Shown one piece after another: positions 60,269 through 64,000 of a DNA stretch of 64,000 nt. Position 1 is the first letter of the stretch. Each line of letters opens with the position of its first letter. A program made the translations under genes and the position numbers. The notes beneath the pieces were generated by a model. The model was not told the DNA's origin. It was given only the letters and a program-made list of their open reading frames with translations, and ran no database searches. The stretch comes from Streptomyces olivochromogenes (GTDB taxonomy: Bacteria; Actinomycetota; Actinomycetes; Streptomycetales; Streptomycetaceae), in contig NZ_KQ948464.1 in the NCBI RefSeq assembly GCF_001514115.1, positions 186,001-250,000 of the forward strand, written 5' to 3'.

Positions 60269-61018
60269 TTGAGCGTTCCGTACGAGACAGCAGCGTACGA
60301 ACCACCCGAGTCGCCCGAGTCTCCGGAGGAGCACCTCGAGCGACTCCTCGGCCGTGCCCTGAACTCCTTCGAGCTGCCCGACGAGACGATAAGACGGCTC
60401 GACTGCGCGCTGGCGCACGACAGTTCGCTGCACTCCGCGCACCACAGCGCGGGGCTGCACCGCGAGACGTACCGGCACACCTGGCTGCTCGCCGACGGCT
60501 CGGCGGTCACGCTGTGGGAGCTCGTGCACAACACGGCGCTCGGGAGTGAGCCGCAGCACGAGGTGTATGCCGACGAGGAGGAGCTGCGCGCCGCCACGGC
60601 CCGGCTGCCGCTGCCGCCGGACGCGCCGGACTTCGAACTGCCCGTGATGGTCCATCCGTCACCGGTCCCCGAGCCGCGGCACGTCTACCTGACGGACGAC
60701 TCGGCGGATCACGCGCGGCGGTTGCTGCGGCGGGCGGAGAACGCGGACCGGCCGGGGGCCGACATCACGACGCTGCTGCTGCGCACCGCGTTCGCGCACC
60801 AGATCACCCAGGCCTTCGGGCGCCCCTGCCGGGCGGGCCAGGTCGGGCTGTGCTTCTCGCTCTACGAGCACGCGTTCCTGCTCCGCGACGGCCAGGAAAT
60901 CTCCCTGTGGGAGGTCGAGCACACGGCGACGCCGGACGGCCGGCACATGTGCGAGGTCTATCCGACGGAGCACGCGGCCCGGGCCGCCATGGAACGCCGG
61001 GCGGCGCGGCTCGCCTAG
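60269..61018 (+). CDS. DUF6227-like conserved Streptomyces protein
   Basis: This 249-residue soluble protein has two similar halves: HRETYRHTWLLADGSAVTLWE and VGLCFSLYEHAFLLRDGQEI followed by SLWEVEH. The internal duplication is a clear feature. I recall it as the DUF6227 family of Streptomyces; no function is known. TTG start at 60269 with GGGAGAAG six bases upstream. Confidence 0.75.
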   Translation: MSVPYETAAYEPPESPESPEEHLERLLGRALNSFELPDETIRRLDCALAHDSSLHSAHHSAGLHRETYRHTWLLADGSAVTLWELVHNTALGSEPQHEVYADEEELRAATARLPLPPDAPDFELPVMVHPSPVPEPRHVYLTDDSADHARRLLRRAENADRPGADITTLLLRTAFAHQITQAFGRPCRAGQVGLCFSLYEHAFLLRDGQEISLWEVEHTATPDGRHMCEVYPTEHAARAAMERRAARLA

Positions 61019-61056
61019 AGCCTGGCGTGTCGAGCGGAACACCCCCTGCGTCAGGG

Positions 61057-61166
61057 GGAGCCCTCGTTCGTCAGGGGAGCCTTCGTCGTCAGAGGAGCCC
61101 TCGTCGTCAAGGGAGCCTTCGTCCTCAAGGGAGTCCTCGTTCCTCGGAGGAACCCCCGTTCGTCAG
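61057..61166. repeat. 18-bp tandem repeats, about six units
   Basis: Units such as GGAGCCCTCGTCGTCAAG recur with a period of 18 (first step 19) between two convergent genes, up to the stop codon of the right-hand one. Confidence 0.8.
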
Positions 61167-61420
61167 GGGCGACTGTCGCTGAACTGGCGTACCAGGCCCG
61201 CGAACGCGGCGCGTTCCTCGGGGGTGAGTTCCACGGTCTCCGCCGCGGGGCCGGACCGGCGTTGACGCGGCAAGGCGCGGAGCACCTGCCCGTGATGGCG
61301 CACGGCGGCCTCGGTGCGGGCGCGGCGCAGCAGGCGGGACAGGCCGACGACCCAGATGACGGTCGCGAGGGCGAGGACGGCCACACCCATCAGCTGGAGG
61401 ATCGACACATGCTCAGGCAT
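61163..61420 (-). CDS. Small membrane-anchored conserved protein
   Basis: This 85-residue protein starts MPEHVSILQLMGVAVLALAT, continues as one membrane helix, then a basic region (RLLRRARTEAAVRHH) and an acidic end (TPEERAAFAGLVRQF). ATG 61420; longer in-frame GTG starts are possible. Function unknown. Confidence 0.65.
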   Translation of the reverse strand: MPEHVSILQLMGVAVLALATVIWVVGLSRLLRRARTEAAVRHHGQVLRALPRQRRSGPAAETVELTPEERAAFAGLVRQFSDSRP

Positions 61421-61507
61421 GCCCCCAGTAGACACCACGGTCCGGGACTTTGGCCCCGGACCGTGACGTATCTCGCAGATGCCCTAAAAGGGCGAGTAGT
61501 TGGCCGT

Positions 61508-63610
61508 TCAGGCCGCGACCGGCTCCTTGGAGTCGACCTTCGCCGCTATCGCGGTGTCGGCGACCCCCGCACCGGTCCCCTCGGGGGCCTGCTTGCGCAT
61601 GCCCTTCAGGACGACCACCAGGGCGGTGGTGACACAGACACCGGCCGCGATGGCGATCAGGTAGAGGAACGGGTTGCCGATCAGCGGGACCACGAAGATG
61701 CCGCCGTGCGGGGCCCGCAGCGTGGCGCCGAAGGCCATCGACAGGGAGCCGGTGACCGCGCCGCCCACCATGGCGGAGGGGATCACGCGCAGCGGGTCGG
61801 CCGCCGCGAAGGGGATCGCGCCTTCCGAGATGAAGGAGGCGCCCAGTACCCAGGCCGCCTTGCCGTTCTCCCGCTCGGTCTCGGTGAAGAGCTTGCCGCG
61901 CACCGTCGTGGCGAGCGCCATGGCCAGCGGCGGAACCATGCCCGCCGCCATCACGGCCGCCATGATCTTCATCGCCGAGTCACTGGGGCTCGCGACGGCG
62001 ATACCGGCGGTGGCGAACGTGTACGCGACCTTGTTGACCGGGCCGCCGAGGTCGAAGCACATCATCAGGCCGAGCAGCGCGCCGAGCAGGACGGCGTTGG
62101 TGCCGGTGAGGCCGTTGAGCCAGTCGGTCATGCCCTTCTGCGCGGAGGCGATGGGCTTGCCGATGACCACGAACATCAGGAATCCGACGATCGCCGCGGA
62201 GATCAACGGGATCACCACCACCGGCATGATGCCGCGCAACGCCGCCGGGATCTTCACCTTCTGGATCCCGATCACCACACCACCGGCGATGAGACCCGCG
62301 GCCAGACCGCCGAGGAAGCCCGCGTTGATGGTGAGGGAGATCGCGCCGCCGACGAAGCCGGGCACGAGACCCGGCCGGTCGGCCATGCCGTAGGCGATGT
62401 AGCCGGCCAGGACCGGGACGAGGAAGCCGAAGGAGACGACGCCGATCTGGAAGAACAGCGCGCCCCAGCTGTCCGCCTGCAGCCACATGAAGTGGTCCAT
62501 GACCGACGGCGCCTTGTTGATCTTGTAGCCGCCGATCGCGAAGCCGAGGGCGATCAGCAGACCGCCCGCGGCGACGAACGGGACCATGTAACTGACGCCG
62601 GACATCAGCCACTTGCGGAGCTTGGTGCCGTATCCCTCGGCGGAGTCACCGGAGCGCTCCACCGGCGTGCCGGGCGCGGAGCCCGCGCTGACCTCGCCGC
62701 GCGCGGCCTTGCCACGCACCTCGGTGATCAGCTCGGTGGGCTTGTTGATGCCCGCCTTCACGCCGACGTCGACGGTGGGCTTGCCGGCGAACCGGTCCTT
62801 GTCCCGTACGGGCACGTCGTGCGCGAAGATCACACCGTCCGCGGCCGCGATGACCGCCGGGTCGAGCCGGGTGAAGCCGGCCGAGCCCTGCGTCTCGACG
62901 ACGACCTCGACGCCTGCCTCGCGGCCCGCGTTCTCCAGCGACTCGGCCGCCATGTAGGTGTGCGCGATGCCGGTGGGGCAGGAGGTGACGGCGACGATCC
63001 GGAACGGACGCTCACCGGAGGCCCCGGTGCCCGCGGTGGTGTCGGTCGTGTCGGTCGTGGTACCCGCGGCGGTGTCGGCGGAGGCCGCCGCCGACACCGC
63101 CACGGAGTTCTTGGAGCCGTCGGTGGACTCGGTGCCCTCGGACGCGGTCGAGGCCGCGGCCGCCGGGGACTCGTCCCCGCGGATGAGCGCGGCCGCGGCC
63201 GCCGCGTCGTCCACGGCCCGCAGCGCGGACGTGAACTCGGCGTTCATAAGCTGACGGGCCAGCGACGACAGGATCGTCAGATGCGCGTCGTCGGCGCCCG
63301 CCGGGGCGGCGATCAGGAAGATCAGGTCGGCGGGGCCGTCCGGCGCGCCGAAGTCGATCCCGTCCGCGCTGCGGCCGAAGCCGAGCGTCGGCTCGGTGAC
63401 GTGAACGCTCCGGCAGTGCGGGATGCCGATCCCGCCGTCGAGGCCGGTGGGCATCTGGGCCTCGCGGGCGGCCACGTCGGCGAGGAAGCCTTCGAGGTCG
63501 GTCACCCGCCCCAGAGTCACCATGCGCTCGGCGAGGGCGCGTGCCGCCGCCTCTTTGGTCTCGGCGGACAGGTCGAGATCGACCAGGTCCGCGGTGATCA
63601 TCTCGCTCAT
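61508..63610 (-). CDS. fruA: PTS fructose-specific EIIABC component
   Basis: This 700-residue protein joins an EIIA domain (phospho-His in GIGIPHCRS, about residue 65), a Ser/Ala/Thr-rich linker, an EIIB domain (phospho-Cys in VTSCPTGIAHTYMAAE) and an EIIC membrane domain with about eight to ten helices. It takes up fructose and phosphorylates it to fructose-1-phosphate. ATG 63610. It follows fruK, which supplies the next step; about 200 bp separate them. The linker is rich in DTTDTT-type repeats. Confidence 0.93.
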   Translation of the reverse strand: MSEMITADLVDLDLSAETKEAAARALAERMVTLGRVTDLEGFLADVAAREAQMPTGLDGGIGIPHCRSVHVTEPTLGFGRSADGIDFGAPDGPADLIFLIAAPAGADDAHLTILSSLARQLMNAEFTSALRAVDDAAAAAALIRGDESPAAAASTASEGTESTDGSKNSVAVSAAASADTAAGTTTDTTDTTAGTGASGERPFRIVAVTSCPTGIAHTYMAAESLENAGREAGVEVVVETQGSAGFTRLDPAVIAAADGVIFAHDVPVRDKDRFAGKPTVDVGVKAGINKPTELITEVRGKAARGEVSAGSAPGTPVERSGDSAEGYGTKLRKWLMSGVSYMVPFVAAGGLLIALGFAIGGYKINKAPSVMDHFMWLQADSWGALFFQIGVVSFGFLVPVLAGYIAYGMADRPGLVPGFVGGAISLTINAGFLGGLAAGLIAGGVVIGIQKVKIPAALRGIMPVVVIPLISAAIVGFLMFVVIGKPIASAQKGMTDWLNGLTGTNAVLLGALLGLMMCFDLGGPVNKVAYTFATAGIAVASPSDSAMKIMAAVMAAGMVPPLAMALATTVRGKLFTETERENGKAAWVLGASFISEGAIPFAAADPLRVIPSAMVGGAVTGSLSMAFGATLRAPHGGIFVVPLIGNPFLYLIAIAAGVCVTTALVVVLKGMRKQAPEGTGAGVADTAIAAKVDSKEPVAA

Positions 63611-63812
63611 CGCGGGCTCCTTCGCACGCGTATCGCCCGGGGGAAGTGGGCGGGGGTGGGGACGGGGGTGCCGCGCTCAAGGAGCGCGGGGTACAGGGGA
63701 AGAGAGACCGGGACTGAGATGGCGGAGGCGGGGCCGGGGAAACCCCGCCTCATCAGAGCCGGTCCAGGGGGTGGGGCCGCAGGAGTGGCGGTCGTCATGA
63801 CACGGGGATTCG

Positions 63813-64000
63813 TCATGACACCGGCTCCGTGAGTACGCGGTCCGCAGGGACCTCCGACGTGACGGTCACGGCGGAGGGGTCGAGGTCGGCCGGGCCCGGC
63901 ATCACACTGCCGGGCAGCTGTACGGCCGCGGCGCCATGGGCGACGGCGGAGGCGAGGGCCTCCGGGCCGCGGCCACCGGCGATCAGGAATCCGGCGAGGG
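63813..64000 (-). CDS. fruK: 1-phosphofructokinase, C-terminal end only
   Basis: The last ~62 codons read LIAGGRGPEALASAVAHGAA, VQLPGSVMPGP and DLDPSAVTVTSEV up to TGA. This is the C-terminus of the PfkB-family 1-phosphofructokinase normally encoded before fruA. The rest lies beyond the window. Confidence 0.8.
   Translation of the reverse strand, partial: LAGFLIAGGRGPEALASAVAHGAAAVQLPGSVMPGPADLDPSAVTVTSEVPADRVLTEPVS

Noticed and set aside
63607..63816. Reverse-strand 69-codon ORF between fruK and fruA
   Set aside because: It overlaps the fruK stop as ATGA, but its translation is Pro/Arg-rich low complexity with no recognisable pattern. It reads more like spacer DNA.

Overview
The window is a high-GC actinobacterial chromosome segment, almost certainly Streptomyces. 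The evidence is the codon and GC pattern, an SsgA-like sporulation protein, a SepX/Glp division pair, a protein O-mannosyltransferase, mycothiol-type enzymes and WXG proteins. It is a linear-chromosome core region broken by one clear accessory insertion. No rRNA, CRISPR array or complete mobile element is present.

Layout. 1-11.9 kb: divergent rsmI and pmt, two secreted beta-helix proteins (2.9-7.3 kb) that look like accessory additions, then two tandem penicillin-binding transpeptidases and a YbaK deacylase. 11.9-20.5 kb: an EamA-family transporter gene is cut within its last fifth and its 3' end reappears twice, at 14.37 and 20.47 kb. Between the pieces lies a mosaic island with an orphan Imm21-type immunity gene, an IS transposase scrap, a DinB-like enzyme, a chimeric ORF joining that enzyme to the SsgE tail, a truncated nitric oxide synthase, unknown secreted proteins, a three-gene WXG (type VII-like) operon and the first ~35 codons of a serine integrase right at the boundary. 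20.5-30.3 kb: ssgE, a nickel/cobalt ECF transporter (cbiMN-cbiQ-cbiO) behind a Nur-like box, an ohrR-ohr peroxide pair, a serine hydrolase, an AraC regulator and a TetR-MMPL export pair. 30.4-40.2 kb: a large tricorn-type protease, a small hydrophilic protein, an SDR/hydrolase/flavin monooxygenase operon facing a MerR regulator, exonuclease III and a GNAT enzyme. 40.2-46.5 kb: tRNA-Ala(CGC) and the conserved actinobacterial block sepX/glpR - GNAT - mogA - moaC - glp(moeA) - galU, divergent from 5-formyl-THF cyclo-ligase. 46.6-64 kb: penicillin acylase-family protein, cation/proton antiporter, MFS exporter, a Ruc-type zinc-ribbon chaperone with a CIRCE operator, MTA phosphorylase, a CpaB/RcpC-like protein, mscL, LtrA, a P1-family peptidase, an L,D-transpeptidase, small conserved proteins and fruA with the end of fruK.

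Themes. Envelope and division functions dominate (two PBPs, L,D-transpeptidase, O-mannosyltransferase, SepX/Glp, SsgE, MscL). Several genes look leaderless, with a -10 hexamer 6-8 nt before the start codon. Short tandem repeats (18-38 bp) recur in the intergenic regions, and in three cases the repeat unit carries the stop codon of the adjoining gene. All assignments are by reading the translated sequence and recalled family knowledge; no database search was possible.
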